Numbered from the stretch's first letter, positions 46,532-57,561 are shown. The stretch: DNA of 64,000 nt from CAKKQX01 sp963734595 (GCA_963734595.1 CAVTHV010000016.1:62001-126000), one strand, 5' to 3'. Translations and numbers: made by a program. Notes: generated by a model from the letters alone, not told the origin.

Positions 46532-46978
46532 ATGATGTTCAAAAACATTCTGGTGCCTACCGATGGTTCGGCGTTATCGCACAAGGCCATCAAGAAAGCG
46601 GCGATATTCGCGAAAGAAACCGGCGCCCGCATCACCGGTTTTCACGTCGCGCCGGCTTATCGCTTCAACGTCTATGCCGATTATGTCCCGCCCGACTTCA
46701 TGTTGCCGCCGGAATTCGCCGCACACACCAAGAAGGTCGCGCAGCGGCATCTCGACGTCATCAAGAAAGCGGCGGCAGGCGCGGGCGTCTCTTGCGCGTG
46801 CTACTACGTGACGAGCGATTTTCCGGCCGACGCGATCATCAAGGCGGCGAGGAAATACAAATGCGATGGCATTTTCATGGCCTCGCACGGCCGTACCGGG
46901 TTGTCACGCCTGATGCTCGGCAGCGAAACCACGAAGGTGCTCGCCCAGGCGCACATCCCGGTTGTGGTCTGCCGCTAA
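46532..46978 (+). CDS. Universal stress protein (UspA family)
   Basis: 148 residues with the Usp fold: NILVPTDGSALSHKAIKKAA at the start, and the ATP-binding pattern SHGRTGLSRLMLGSETTKVL near the end. CGGAG lies before ATG 46532. ATG 46535 is an equal alternative. These proteins often belong to anaerobic regulons. It is probably transcribed apart from ccoN, in the opposite direction. Confidence 0.9.
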   Translation: MMFKNILVPTDGSALSHKAIKKAAIFAKETGARITGFHVAPAYRFNVYADYVPPDFMLPPEFAAHTKKVAQRHLDVIKKAAAGAGVSCACYYVTSDFPADAIIKAARKYKCDGIFMASHGRTGLSRLMLGSETTKVLAQAHIPVVVCR

Positions 46979-47053
46979 GCCGTCGCGGCGGGGTACCACG
47001 TTGTGTTATGCATCAGGCAATTTCTTAACTGTTCAACCATGCAGGAGTAAATC

Positions 47054-47353
47054 ATGAACGCACCGAGAGAACAGCTGGTAGCCGACCTCAAGATACTGAT
47101 GGCCGATGTCGAGGATCTGGTGAAAGCGACGGCGACCCAGTCGGGCGACAAAATCGCGGAAGTGCGCGGCCGCATTCAGCAGGCCGCGGCCGACCTCAAA
47201 CCCCGCCTGGCCCAGGCTCAGGTCATGTTGAAAGACAAGGCCAACGTAGCGGCGGCGACCACGGACGATTACGTGCACGACCACCCCTGGACCGCAATGG
47301 GCGTCTCGGCGGGAATCGGGCTGATCATCGGCCTGCTCATCGGCCGGCGCTGA
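47054..47353 (+). CDS. DUF883/ElaB-YqjD-like membrane-anchored protein
   Basis: 99 residues: a long amphipathic helix (VADLKILMADVEDLVKATAT) and a C-terminal helix (AMGVSAGIGLIIGLLIGRR) typical of the YqjD/ElaB family, which anchors ribosomes or associates with the inner membrane in stationary phase. CAGGAG precedes the start. Confidence 0.85.
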   Translation: MNAPREQLVADLKILMADVEDLVKATATQSGDKIAEVRGRIQQAAADLKPRLAQAQVMLKDKANVAAATTDDYVHDHPWTAMGVSAGIGLIIGLLIGRR

Positions 47354-47367
47354 ACCGGAATTTTACG

Positions 47368-47390
47368 TATTCCGTTGTTTTATAACGATT
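47368..47390 (-). repeat. Dispersed repeat copy C (minus strand)
   Basis: Minus-strand TTATAAAACAACGGAATAC matches the TAAAAACAACGGATTAC core with one base missing in the A-run. Confidence 0.35.
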
Positions 47391-47400
47391 TATTGTTGAA

Positions 47401-47829
47401 GTGAGGCGTGGTGGCCCGCACCACGGCTGCGGCGTGAGCGTTCGACGGCTTGCCGCAGCAGCGGCGGTATTGCTTTGGGTATCGGCATTTCCGATTGCCC
47501 CCGTTCTCGCGCAGAACGGCGCGCTTGGCATTGCCATCACCAGCCCGAAAAACGAAGAGACCATCCACGACAATACCGGCAGCGTCCCGGTTTCGATCGC
47601 GATGCAGGGCAGCGGACTGCCGGAACACAGTTCCATCCGCGTGCTGCTCGACGGCCGGCCTTACGGGGCGGCCCGGTATGGCGCCTCGTTCACTTTGGAG
47701 GGTGTCGAGCGCGGCGAGCACACGCTGCAGGCACAGGTCGTGGACGCCGCGGGAAAAACCATCCTGTCTTCGGACACCGTGACGTTCTACATGTGGCAGG
47801 CGTCGCGGCTGTTCCCGGGCCGCAAATGA
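47401..47829 (+). CDS. Secreted Ig-like domain protein
   Basis: 142 residues from GTG 47401, or 131 from GTG 47434. Signal sequence (LAAAAAVLLWVSAFPIAPVL) and an immunoglobulin-like beta domain (ITSPKNEETIHDNTGSVPVS; GVERGEHTLQAQVVDAAGKT). Similar domains occur in uncharacterised periplasmic proteins. The start is uncertain because neither GTG has a strong ribosome site. Confidence 0.6.
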   Translation: MRRGGPHHGCGVSVRRLAAAAAVLLWVSAFPIAPVLAQNGALGIAITSPKNEETIHDNTGSVPVSIAMQGSGLPEHSSIRVLLDGRPYGAARYGASFTLEGVERGEHTLQAQVVDAAGKTILSSDTVTFYMWQASRLFPGRK

Positions 47830-47842
47830 GCGGCGTGCCGGA

Positions 47843-48274
47843 TCAGGCGTAAGTCCGGACCCAGCGCAGCAGCCCGCCCAGATCCATGGCGCCCGCCTGG
47901 CGCGCGATTTCCCTGCCGTTTTTGAACAGCGCGAGTGTCGGAATGCTGCGAATGCCGAAGCGCGCCGCAAGCTCGGGCTCGGCTTCGGTATCGAGTTTGG
48001 CCAGCCGCAGCCGCGGTTCGAGTTGCGCCGCCGCCTGCTCGAAAACCGGCGCCATCATGCGGCATGGCCCGCACCACGGCGCCCAGAAATCGACGAGCAC
48101 CGGAATGTCGCCGCCTGCATGCCGCTCAAAATTGGCCGCGGTCAGCGCCACCGGGTGCGCGGTAAACAACGGCTGCTTGCACTGGCCGCAGCGCGGGCCA
48201 TGTTCCAGGCGCTCCGGCAGGACACGGTTGAGCGTGTCGCAATGGGGACAGGCGATGCGCAGCGGCGCGCTCAT
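47843..48274 (-). CDS. trxC: Thioredoxin-2 (TrxC type)
   Basis: 143 residues. An N-terminal zinc ribbon with CPHC and CGQC precedes a thioredoxin domain with active site WAPWCGPCRMMAPVFEQAAA. TrxC proteins act in oxidative stress. Start ATG 48274, four bases into the preceding DUF2892 gene. AAGGCGG lies upstream. Confidence 0.9.
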   Translation of the reverse strand: MSAPLRIACPHCDTLNRVLPERLEHGPRCGQCKQPLFTAHPVALTAANFERHAGGDIPVLVDFWAPWCGPCRMMAPVFEQAAAQLEPRLRLAKLDTEAEPELAARFGIRSIPTLALFKNGREIARQAGAMDLGGLLRWVRTYA

Positions 48275-48483
48275 GCGCCGCCTTGTTTTACGCCCGCTTT
48301 TTTCAGCATGATCTCCAGCGGGCAAAACCGGGTGAAGCCGCTCTGGAACAGGTTGAACCCGACGAAAACCGTGAACCACAACCAGTACGAACTCATATAG
48401 AGCGGGCTCGCCGGCGCGCCGAGCGCCAGCGAAATCAGCACGAAGGCGCCGGCGAATATGCGGATCAAACGTTCGGTGGTCAT
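48271..48483 (-). CDS. DUF2892 family small membrane protein
   Basis: 70 residues with two hydrophobic helices and the signature NLFQSGFTRFCPLEIMLKKA, typical of DUF2892 (YgaP membrane part). It overlaps trxC by four bases, so the two form an operon. A conserved Cys lies in FCPLE. Confidence 0.85.
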   Translation of the reverse strand: MTTERLIRIFAGAFVLISLALGAPASPLYMSSYWLWFTVFVGFNLFQSGFTRFCPLEIMLKKAGVKQGGA

Positions 48484-48548
48484 GAGTATCTCCGTTCAGA
48501 AAGGGAATGCATCGGATATTGCGGCGATTGCCGCAATATCAAGCAGGA

Positions 48549-49917
48549 TCAATGTGGCGCCGGGGGCGCTTCGAGCTGGTCCGCGACCAGTTCCAGCAGG
48601 CTGTGCATGGTCTTGTCCCATTTGAAATGCGCCTGGCCGTCGTCGAAAGTCTGCCGGCAGTTCGAGCAGGTGGTCGTCAGCAGTTCCGCCCCGGTGGCGT
48701 CGACCTGCCTCATCTTGATCTCGAACGCCTTGTGGCGCAGATCGTCGGCGCGATGGATGGTGACGACCCCGCCCCCGCCGCCGCAGCACCAGTTCATGTC
48801 GCCGGAGGACTCCATCTCCCGCAACTCGACGCCGAGCGCCTGCAGCACTTCGCGCGGCGCGGCCGTCGCGCCGCCCCTGCGCGAAGTCTGGCAGGGGTCG
48901 TGAAAGGTCAATGATTTTTCAAGTTTTTTCAGCTTGAGCCTGCCGTCGCGCACATTTTCGGCAAGAAACTCGGAGATGTGCAGCACCTTGAACGGCAACG
49001 GCTTGCCATAGACGTTGGCCCCCTGCCAGCGCAGCGCGCCATAGGCATGGCCGCATTCCGGCAGGATCAGCACTTTGGCGCCGCAGGCAATCGCCGCCTC
49101 GATCATTTTCATGCTCGAATCCCGCTGCCACTGCACGTTGCCGGAGAGCATGCCGAAGTTGGTGGCTTCGTAACCGTCGCTGCGGATCGTCCACGATGCG
49201 CCGAGATGCGCCGAGTATTTTCGCCACCGCCACGATCGACTGCGGATACTTCATGATCTCGATCGAGGACAGCGTAATCAGGATATCGGCCCGTTCGCGG
49301 TCGAGCGGGATTTCGACGCCGTAGTCGTCCGCCAGCCACTCGATGCGCTCCTTGAGCACCGCGGGCGTCGCCCCGAGCGGGCTGCCTTCGCGCTCGGCGC
49401 GCTGGGCGACCGCCCACAGTTCGTGCGGCACCAGTCCGGCCCGGAACATGCCATGGCGCGCGAGACCGACCAGCGCGGCGATGTCGATACCCATCGGGCA
49501 GATCATGGTGCAGCGCCCGCACATGGTGCACGAGTCGAACAGCAGCTCCTGCCACTCCTCCAGATTTTCGATGGTGACTCTGCTCTTGAGGTTGAGCGCG
49601 CGATAGAGCCAGGCGAACGGCCCGGCTTCACGCTTGTAGGCCTGCTTGAACGGTTCGAGTTTCCAGATCGGCGTGTACTTCGGATCGTGGGTCGTCACGT
49701 AGAAATGGCAGGCTTCCGCGCATTGTCCGCAATGGATGCACGACTCCATGTAGGCGGCGGTCGCCGGGGTGAAATCGCTGGCGAAACTCTTCATCGCGAT
49801 GGCGACGCGCTCCGTGTCGGCGAGTCCGCCCTGCCTGTCGGAGCGCACTTCCGGCTTCCTGATCGAGAAGCGCGCAGATTCCATGTCGATGGGATCGATC
49901 CTGTCGTTGTCGCTCAT
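48549..49917 (-). CDS. Membrane-associated Fe-S/CCG-domain oxidoreductase, DsrK/HdrD-like (frameshift near 49205)
   Basis: About 455 residues when joined. Two [4Fe-4S] motifs (CIHCGQCAEACHFY; CTMCGRCTMICPMGIDI) are followed, after the shift, by two CCG domains (LPECGHAYGALRW; WCCGGGGG, TTTCSNCRQTF). The protein matches DsrK/HdrD/GlpC-type quinone-linked oxidoreductases. Start ATG 49917 overlaps the membrane partner by four bases. Substrate unknown. The Dsr sulfite reductase is not in the window. Confidence 0.82.
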
Positions 49918-50591
49918 GTGGCGGCTCCTTTGCGCGCGGCGGCGGCGCCGGTGATTCCGCGCGAGACGAATACCAGGAAGGCGTGGCTCAACTTGCCGAA
50001 CGGCAGCCAGACGAACAGCAGTTCCACGCTCAGCAGATGGATCGCAAGCGGCAGCGGATCGAGCGGCACCACCGGGGCCACGCCGGAAGGAAATGGATGA
50101 TTGATGACGATCATCCCGGTGACGAGCGGCAAAAAGGTCACGAACCAGCTGAAATAATCGTCGAAATTCGACAACAGGCGGAGCACCGGGTCGGTCAGGC
50201 GTTCCATGAGCATGATCAGCAGCGAAACGAACGTGATCGCCACCGCGAGATACACGACCGGCGCCGGCAGCGCGGGCCACGCCACGCCGGTGAGCCGTTT
50301 GATGAAATAAATGTGCGGCAGGAAGCCGAACGCGATCACGGCGAGACCGACATGGTAAACGTAAGCGTTGAACGTGCCGACTTTCTCGGTCTCGCGGAAT
50401 TCCTTTTTGGGGATCATGCGGCTGACGATGGTGCGCAGCGCGCCGGCCAGCAGCCGCGTGTCCCGCGGCTCGGAAAAGTCAGGCCTGGTCTTGAGGCGGA
50501 AAATGCCGGCGATCCGCCACACACTGCCCGCAAACAGGACGGCAAGCGACACCCAGAGCGCGGGCCCCCGTGCGAACTCGAGCAGGCTCAT
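49914..50591 (-). CDS. NarI/DsrM-like membrane cytochrome b subunit
   Basis: 225 residues with five hydrophobic helices and His residues for b hemes (NAYVYHVGLAVIAFGFLPHI; LPLAIHLLSVELLFVWLPFG; KLSHAFLVFVSR). Resembles the gamma subunit of nitrate reductase and DsrM/HmeC. Start ATG 50591 is chosen over the extension to 50609. With the Fe-S protein it likely moves electrons between quinone and a thiol or disulfide partner. Confidence 0.8.
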   Translation of the reverse strand: MSLLEFARGPALWVSLAVLFAGSVWRIAGIFRLKTRPDFSEPRDTRLLAGALRTIVSRMIPKKEFRETEKVGTFNAYVYHVGLAVIAFGFLPHIYFIKRLTGVAWPALPAPVVYLAVAITFVSLLIMLMERLTDPVLRLLSNFDDYFSWFVTFLPLVTGMIVINHPFPSGVAPVVPLDPLPLAIHLLSVELLFVWLPFGKLSHAFLVFVSRGITGAAAARKGAAT

Positions 50592-50711
50592 TGATCGGCT
50601 CCTTTCCACGACTCGACAGCCCCGGTTTCCGGGTGACTGCGATGCTCCGGCCGCAACCGGGCTGGCTCCCTGCCATTTCGGCTAATTTAATCCCAAACCA
50701 GGCGGTCATTC

Positions 50712-50725
50712 TTGATTCAGGTCAA
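50712..50725. promoter_or_regulatory. FNR-type box TTGATTCAGGTCAA
   Basis: TTGAT-N4-GTCAA, 120 bases upstream of the DsrM-like gene and just beyond the RND gene 3' end. Confidence 0.5.
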
Positions 50726-50749
50726 ACTCCGTCCCCCCGGAAACGGGGA

Positions 50750-53700
50750 TCAAGGCGCGCGCGAGGCGTGACGCTTCCAGTTGGCCGCGTAATAGAGCAC
50801 GGGGATCACGACCAGCGTCAGGATGGTCGATACGAAGATGCCGAACAGCAGCGATACCGCAAGCCCGTTGAAAATCGGGTCGTCGAGGATGAACAGCGCG
50901 CCCACCATCGCGGCCAGCGCGGTCAGCACGATGGGCTTGGCGCGCGTGGCGCCGGCGCGCACGATCGCCGTTTCGAAGTCCGCGGCCCTGCGCCACCTCG
51001 AGATTGATGAAGTCGACCAGCAGGATCGAATTGCGCACGATGATGCCGGCCAGCGCGATCATGCCGATCATCGAGGTCGCGGTGAACTGCGCGCCGAGCA
51101 GCGCGTGGCCGGGCATCACGCCGATCACCGTGAGCGGGATCGGCGCCATGATGATGAGCGGAGTCAGATAGGATTTGAATTGCGCCACCACCAGCAGGTA
51201 GATGAGGATCAGGCCGACGGCGTAGGCGATCCCCATGTCGCGGAAGGTTTCGTACGTGACCTGCCATTCGCCGTCCCACTTCAGGCTGTAACCGGCATAA
51301 CGGTCGGACGGCTGGCGGATGAAATACTCGCCGAGCCTGCCGCCCTGCGCGAGCGCCACGCCCGCGGTCTTGGCGCGTATCTCGAACATGCCGTACAGCG
51401 GGCTGTCGAGCCGGCCCGCCATGTCGCCGACGACGTAGACCACCGGCAGCAGGTCCTTGTGATAAATCGTCTTATCTTGCAGCGTCGATACCGGCCGCAC
51501 CAGTTCCGACAACGGAATCAGCGCGCCCGAATCCGAGCGCACGGCAAGCTGCATCAGCCGTCCCATGCCGGACTGCTCCTGCGGGCGGCAGGCCGATCTG
51601 CACCGGCACTTCGAACTTGGCAGCTGCCGGTGTGCAGCGGCGTCACGTTGTCTCCCCCAAGCGCCATCCGCACCGTGGCGACGATATCGCGCTGCGCCAC
51701 GCCCATCAGCGCCGCCTTGCTGCGATCGACCTGCAGCACCAGCTTCTCGGCGTCGGCTTCGCTGCTGTCATCGATGTCGACGATGTCGGCCGAGGCCGCA
51801 AACGCGCCGCGAATGCGCTTGGCGACCGCGATCTGGCCGGCGTAATCCGGGCCGTAGACTTCGGCGACGATCGGCGCGAGCACCGGCGGTCCCGGCGGCA
51901 CCTCGACCACCTTGACGCGCGCATGCGCACGCTGCGCGATGCGTTCGATCTCGGGACGGGCCGCGCCGGCAATGGCATGGCTTTCCCGGCTGCGCTGATG
52001 CTTGTCGAGCAGATTCACCTGGATATCGCCGAGTTCCGGGCCGCTGCGCAGATAATACTGGCGCACCAGGCCGTTGAAGTTGATCGGCGCCGCGGTGCCG
52101 GCGTAAGCCTGGTAATCGGTCACCTCCGGAATCTTCGCCACGTAGGCGCCGATCTCGCGCAGCACGCGCGCGGTTTCCTCGAGCGCGGTGCCCGCCGGCA
52201 TGTCGACGACGATCTGGAATTCGGATTTGTTGTCGAACGGCAGCATCTTGAGCACCACCAGCTTGAACCCGGCCAGCGAAACGGAAAACGCAATCGCCGC
52301 CAGCGTGGCGATCCACAGCAGCCGGCGTTTCGGCTTGCCCCGCGCGCCGCGCAAAAACGGCGTGAGCACCCGTTCAAACAGCCGCAACGACCGGCCTCCC
52401 GCTTCTTCGCCCTGATGCTGATGCGCCGGCTTGCCCAGCAGTTTCAGCGCCAGCCACGGCGTGATGACGAACGCCACCGCCAGGGAAATCAGCATGCCGA
52501 TGCTGGCGTTGATCGGGATCGGGCTCATGTACGGCCCCATCAATCCCGAGACGAACGCCATCGGCAACAGCGCCGCGATCACCGTGAACGTGGCAAGGAT
52601 GGTCGGGCCGCCGACTTCGTCCACCGCATTGGGAATCACATCAGCGGGCGGCGCATCCGACAACGCGCGGTGCCGGTGGATGTTTTCCACCACCACGATC
52701 GCGTCGTCGACCAGGATGCCGATCGAGAAAATGAGCGCAAACAGCGACACGCGGTTGAGCGTAAAGCCCCAGGCCCAGGATGCGAACAGCGTCGCCGCCA
52801 GCGTGAATATCACCGCCAGGCCCACGATCAGCGCTTCGCGCCTGCCGAGCGCAGCCCATACCAGCGCGATCACGGACAAGGTGACGAAAATGAGTTTCTG
52901 GATCAGCTTCTGCGCCTTGGCGTTCGCGGTCTCGCCGTAGTTGCGGGACAGCGTGACGTTCACGCCCTCCGGAATCACGCTGCTTTTCAGCTCCCCGATA
53001 CGCTGCAGCACCCGGTCGGCGACATCCACCGCGTTCTCTCCGGGCTTTTTCGAAACCGCGATGGTGACCGCTGGAAACTCGCCGCGAGGCATTGCCGCGC
53101 CTGCCGCCGCGCCATTGCCGTACCATACGTATTGCCGCGGCTGCTCGGGACCATCCTCGATGCGCGCAATGTCGGCAATCCGGATCGGCCGTCCCCCGGC
53201 GCGCCCGACGATCAGCCGCGCAACGTCTTCCGCCGTGCCAAGAAAACCGCCGGTTTCCACCCAGATGTCCCGGTTGTCGCGCGTGAGCTTGCCGGACGGC
53301 AGCGACGCATTCGCCGCGAGCAGGGCGCCCCGGATATCGCCTGCGGTGATCTTGTACGCGTTAAGACGGTCGACATCGAGCAATACGCGCACCACGTGTG
53401 CAGCGCCGCCGATCGTGGTGACGGTGCGCGTGCCCGCGACGCGCTTCAGCTCGACCTCGGCGGCATTGGCGACCTGTTTCAATTCGTAGGCGCCGCGCTG
53501 CGCGTCCTGGGTCCATAACGTCAAGGTGACGATGGGCACATCGTCGATCCCGACCGGCTTGACGATGAACTCTCCCACGCCCAGTTCGGGCGGCACCCAG
53601 TCGCGGTTGGCGAAGAGCGTGTCGTAAAGCCGCACCAGCGCCTGGATCCGGTCCTCGCCGACTTTGTACTGCACGGTCAGGATCGCAAGGCCCGGCTTCG

Positions 53701-53959
53701 AAACCGAGTAAACGTGTTCGATGCCGGAGATTTGCGCCACCACCTGCTCGGCCGGCGTCGCCACCAGCGCCTCCACGTCGCGCGCCGAGGCTCCGGGAAA
53801 GGGAATGAACACGTTCGCCATCGTGACGTTGATCTGGGGCTCCTCCTCGCGCGGCGTCACCAGCACCGCGAAGAGGCCGAGCAGAAACGCCACCAGCGCA
53901 ATCAGCGGGGTGAGTTGAGACTCGAGAAAAATCCGGGTGATGCGTCCTGAGATGCCCAT
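50750..53959 (-). CDS. RND efflux pump permease (two frameshifts)
   Basis: About 1070 residues when joined. ATG 53959 begins MGISGRITRIFLESQLTPLI. The porter domain follows, with FSIGILVDDAIVVVENIHRH (TM4 Asp pair). Breaks near 51590 and 50990 lead to MIGMIALAGIIVRNSILLVD and FGIFVSTILTLVVIPVLYYA. It belongs to the AcrB-like group with ILVDDAIVVVENI rather than to CusA. It follows its adaptor. No outer-membrane partner is adjacent, so it may use a TolC-type protein elsewhere. Confidence 0.85.
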
Positions 53960-53988
53960 GAGAGTCGGAGAATCCGCGGGACGGCCGC

Positions 53989-55024
53989 TCAGCGGCGCTC
54001 GCCGCTGTCTTTCAGGGCGATTGCGGCTTTGACAGGATCGAGCGCCACTTTCTCGCCCGGCTGCAACCCGCCAAGCACCTCGACGCCGTCGGCGCCGAAA
54101 TCCTGACCCGGCCGTATCTGGCGCAGATGGACCACATTGTCGGCGCCGATGACGTAAACGGCGGTCACCTCGGTGCGCCTGACGATGGCGCGTGCCGGGA
54201 TCACCAGCCGCCGCGACTGGCCGAGGATAAAATGCACGCGCGCGAACATGCCGGGATAGCTGCCCGCGACATATTCCCGCAGCGCGAGCCGCACGCGCGT
54301 GGTGTGCGTCTGCGGGTCCGCGGTCGGCAGCACGGTGATCTCCCCCGCCTTCACGGTGCGGTTCTGCGCGGGAAACTCGATATCGGCACGCGCGCTCTTC
54401 CTGATCTGCGCCGAGCTTCAGTTGCGGCACGTCGGCGACCACCCGCATGTCCGTGGGATCGAAGCCGGTCATCAGCGGCTTGCCGGGCGTCACCAGTTCA
54501 CCGAGCTCGACATGGCGCGCCGCGACGATGCCGCTATAGGGCGCGGTGACCGTGGCAAACCCTTTCACGGTCGCCGCCCGGCTCGAAATCGAGACGGCGG
54601 CCTGCAACTGCGCCTGCGCCGCCTGAAATTCGGACAATGCCCGGTCAAGCGCCGCCTTGCTCACAAAGCTCTGCTTGAACAGCTGCTGGGTGCGTTCGTA
54701 ATTCGCCCTGGCGTTCTGCAGCGTGGCCTGCGCCTGCGCGATCTGCGCCTGCGAGCTGGCCAGCGCGTCGCTGACCTCGCGCTCGTCGATGCGCACGATG
54801 ACCTCGCCTTTTTTGACGGCATCGCCGACGTCGAACCGCACTTCGACTATCCGTCCCGAAATCTGCGCCGAGACCGTCGCCTGCCTGACCGCCTCGACCA
54901 TGCCTTCCGCCGTGTAGACCTCGCCGACCTCGCGATACTCGACGGCCGCCGCCTCCAGCGGATCGGCGGCATGCGCCCATCCTGCAGCGAGAAGCAAAAG
55001 AAGGAATAAAGTTCTGGCGACCAC
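53989..55024 (-). CDS. RND adaptor / membrane fusion protein (frameshift near 54410)
   Basis: About 344 residues. The GTG at 55024 opens a signal peptide (MVARTLFLLLLLAAGWAHA). The lipoyl and hairpin parts follow (GRIVEVRFDVGDAVKKGEVI; TQQLFKQSFVSKAALDRALS). The last part from KAGEITVLPTADPQTHTTRV to SGERR is in the next frame. A long extension upstream to 55138 is not needed. Thirty bases separate it from the pump gene. The start is uncertain. Confidence 0.8.
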
Positions 55025-55144
55025 GGTGAACAAGGATACGATAGTGGGGAATATTCCGCTATACCAACCCGCCGGCCTGGGCTCGACGCTTCGATCAGGA
55101 CCGGACGACTCGCCGGCCGCTGCCGGGGCCCGCGCCATGACTTC

Positions 55145-55498
55145 TTATTGCCCGTGTCCCGGCGTCCGGCGCCCGCCGCTCCTGGTTTCGCCGCGCCGCT
55201 TCCGGGAATAGTCTTCGAGCTGCCGCTTCGCGGCATCGAACGCATCGCGCAACGCGACGTAGATATCCTCGCTGTGCTCGTGGTTCACCACGATTTCCTT
55301 TCCCGGCACGGCGATGTCGAGACGCACCATGAACTGCCGCCCCTGGTGGTGATGCTTGTGCGGCGCCTCCGCGACGACGCGGCACGACGTGATCGGCGTG
55401 AAGAATTGCTCGAGCTTGGCGATTCCCTGCCGGATATGGTCATCCAATGCCGGGGAATGGTCCATGTCGCGCACAGTGATCTGAACCTGGTTTTGCAT
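55145..55498 (-). CDS. Ribosome hibernation-promoting factor (HPF/RaiA family)
   Basis: 117 residues with the sigma-54-modulation/S30EA fold: MQNQVQITVRDMDHSPALDD, HKHHHQGRQFMVRLDIAVPG and SEDIYVALRDAFDAAKRQLE. Blocks ribosome activity in slow growth. A short form without the long dimerisation domain. ATG 55498 has AAGG 12 bases upstream. GTG 55507 is possible. Confidence 0.88.
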   Translation of the reverse strand: MQNQVQITVRDMDHSPALDDHIRQGIAKLEQFFTPITSCRVVAEAPHKHHHQGRQFMVRLDIAVPGKEIVVNHEHSEDIYVALRDAFDAAKRQLEDYSRKRRGETRSGGRRTPGHGQ

Positions 55499-55521
55499 GA
55501 TTTTCACCTTCGTTGTTGCAG

Positions 55522-55971
55522 TTACTTGCGGCTTTGCATTTCGTGCGTCTGTTCCTTGGACACGATGCGCGTCAAATCGGTGAGCTGCTCCGCCAGCACC
55601 TCGAGCAGGTCATCGATGGTGACGATGCCCACGAGCTGGCCGTCGCCGCCGACCACCGGCAGCCGGCGCACGCCCTTGAAGCGCATCACCTCCATGGTTT
55701 CGAGAACACCCTGGCTCTCCGGCACCGTGATCAGTTCCGAGCTCATGATGTCGCCCACGGTGATCACTTTCGGATCGAGTTCCATGGCGTCCACCTCCAT
55801 GACGATGTCGCGATCGGTCAATATGCCGACCGGCATGCGTTTGCCGGCGACCTCGTCGACCGCGACCAGGCTGCCGACGTGATAATGCCGCATCAGCTTC
55901 GCTGCCGCCTGAACGGCGGTGTCGCGGTTGACGAATACCACTTCCCGGTTGCAGATCTCGCCGATGCTCAT
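55522..55971 (-). CDS. Tandem CBS domain protein
   Basis: 149 residues made of two CBS motifs, VGILTDRDIVMEVDAM and VGGDGQLVGIVTIDDLLEVL. Such Bateman modules bind adenine nucleotides and often report energy or redox state. ATG 55971 has AAAGGAG seven bases upstream, which decides it over ATG 55989. The hibernation factor gene follows after 23 bases. A perfect FNR box lies upstream. Confidence 0.88.
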   Translation of the reverse strand: MSIGEICNREVVFVNRDTAVQAAAKLMRHYHVGSLVAVDEVAGKRMPVGILTDRDIVMEVDAMELDPKVITVGDIMSSELITVPESQGVLETMEVMRFKGVRRLPVVGGDGQLVGIVTIDDLLEVLAEQLTDLTRIVSKEQTHEMQSRK

Positions 55972-56063
55972 GGTCTTCTCCTTTGACATCTTCCCGCCGG
56001 TCTCAGCGCTATGCACTCTCGACATTCTCGGTACCATGATAGGAGCGCCCGCAAGCGCTCCCC

Positions 56064-56077
56064 TTGATCCAGATCAA
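56064..56077. promoter_or_regulatory. FNR-type box TTGATCCAGATCAA
   Basis: Perfect TTGAT-N4-ATCAA, 92 bases before the CBS gene start and 36 bases past the rtcB stop. Confidence 0.65.
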
Positions 56078-56112
56078 AGGGGCGGTCAGGGTATGTCCGC
56101 AGAACCGGTGCG

Positions 56113-57550
56113 TTATCCCTTGATGCAAACCCTGGGACGGAGAAATGCGACGCGGCGCGCCAGACCGGCCTGTTCCGTCGCCTCCGCCACCAGGTCGACG
56201 TCCTTGTAGGCGCCGGGCGCTTCTTCCGCGGCGCCCCGCATCGAGCGCGTGCGGATCAGGATGCCGCGCGCCGCCAGCTCGTCGATGAGTTGCCGGCCGT
56301 TCCATTGTTTGAGCGCCTGGTGGCGGCTCATCGCGCGGCCCGCGCCGTGGCTCGCCGAACTGAACGCCCGCTGCTCGCTTTCGCTCGTCCCGCACAGCAC
56401 ATAGGAACCGGTGCCCATGCTGCCGCCTATGATCACCGGCTGGCCCGTCGCGCGATAGCGCAGGGGGACCGCCGGATGTCCGGGCCCGAACGCGCGGGTT
56501 GCGCCTTTGCGATGCACGTAGAGCAGCATCTCCCGGCCGTCGACGATATGCCGCTCCACCTTGCACGTGTTGTGCGAAATGTCGAACAGGGTTTCGAGCA
56601 TCGGCCTGCGGCAGGACCCGCCCGAATGCCTCGCGCGTCAGATGCGTGAGGATCTGCCGGTTGGCAAGCGCGCAGTTGATCGCCGCGTTCATGGCGCCGA
56701 TATACTGCTGCCCTTCCGGCGAATTGATCGGCGCGCACGCGAGTTCGCGATCGGGCAGTTCGATGCCGAGCCGGGAAGCCGCCTTCGCCAGGCTCACGAG
56801 ATAGTCGGTGCCGATCTGATGGCCGAGGCCGCGCGAGCCGCAGTGGATCGAAACGACGACCTGCCCCTGCCGCAGGCCGAATGCCTCGGCCGCTGCGCGA
56901 TCGTAGATGCGGTCGACCACCTGCACTTCGAGATAGTGATTGCCGGAACCCAGAGTGCCCATCTCGCCGCGCTGCCGTTTCTTTGCCAGCAGCGACACGT
57001 TCGCCGGGACCGCGCCTTCGACGCAACCCTGTTCTTCGACGAACTCCAGATCGGCAGCCGTGCCGTAACCGCGGCGCACCGCCCACTGCGCGCCGCCGCG
57101 CAGCACCTCGTCGAGCTTCTCGGGCGTCAGCTTGAGATCGCCCTCTTCGCCGACGCCCGGCCGGTATGCTCCGAAACAGGACATCGGCGAGCGTGCGGCA
57201 CATGCGGCACGATAGCGTCAAGCGTCGAGGTTGCTGCGCAGGCAGCGGATGCCGCAGGAAATGTCGAAACCGACACCGCCGGCGGAAATGATGCCGCCGC
57301 GCCCGGGATCGAACGCGGCCACGCCGCCGATCGGAAAACCGTAGCCCCAGTGCGCGTCGGGCATGGTCATCGCGCAGCCCACGAGGCCGGGCAGCCGCGC
57401 GACGTTGGTCAGTTGCTCGAGCACCTTGTCGTCCATGGTGGCGAGCAGTTCGGCATTGCCGTAAAGCCGGACTTCGCCGCGGCGCTCGCCCGTCGCGAGC
57501 GGCACCGTCCAGCACCACGGATCGATCTGCTGCAGACTGGTCAGTTTCAT
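56113..57550 (-). CDS. rtcB: RNA ligase RtcB (three frameshifts)
   Basis: tRNA and RNA 3'-phosphate ligase, about 478 residues when joined. ATG 57550 begins MKLTSLQQIDPWCWTVPLAT. Metal and guanylylation motifs in order: CAMTMPDAHWGYGFPIGGVA, SIHCGSRGLGHQIGTDYL, ISHNTCKVE, GSMGTGSYVLCGT and SHGAGRAMSR. Frames change near 57218, 57170 and 56600. The end is YKDVDLVAEATEQAGLARRV, then VCIKG. The archease gene stops 11 bases upstream, a known RNA-repair pairing. Confidence 0.9.
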
Positions 57551-57561
57551 GACCGGCTTCC

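Noticed and set aside
51617..53518. 633-codon plus-strand open frame opposite the RND pump
   Set aside because: Shadow of the pump gene. No recognisable motif.
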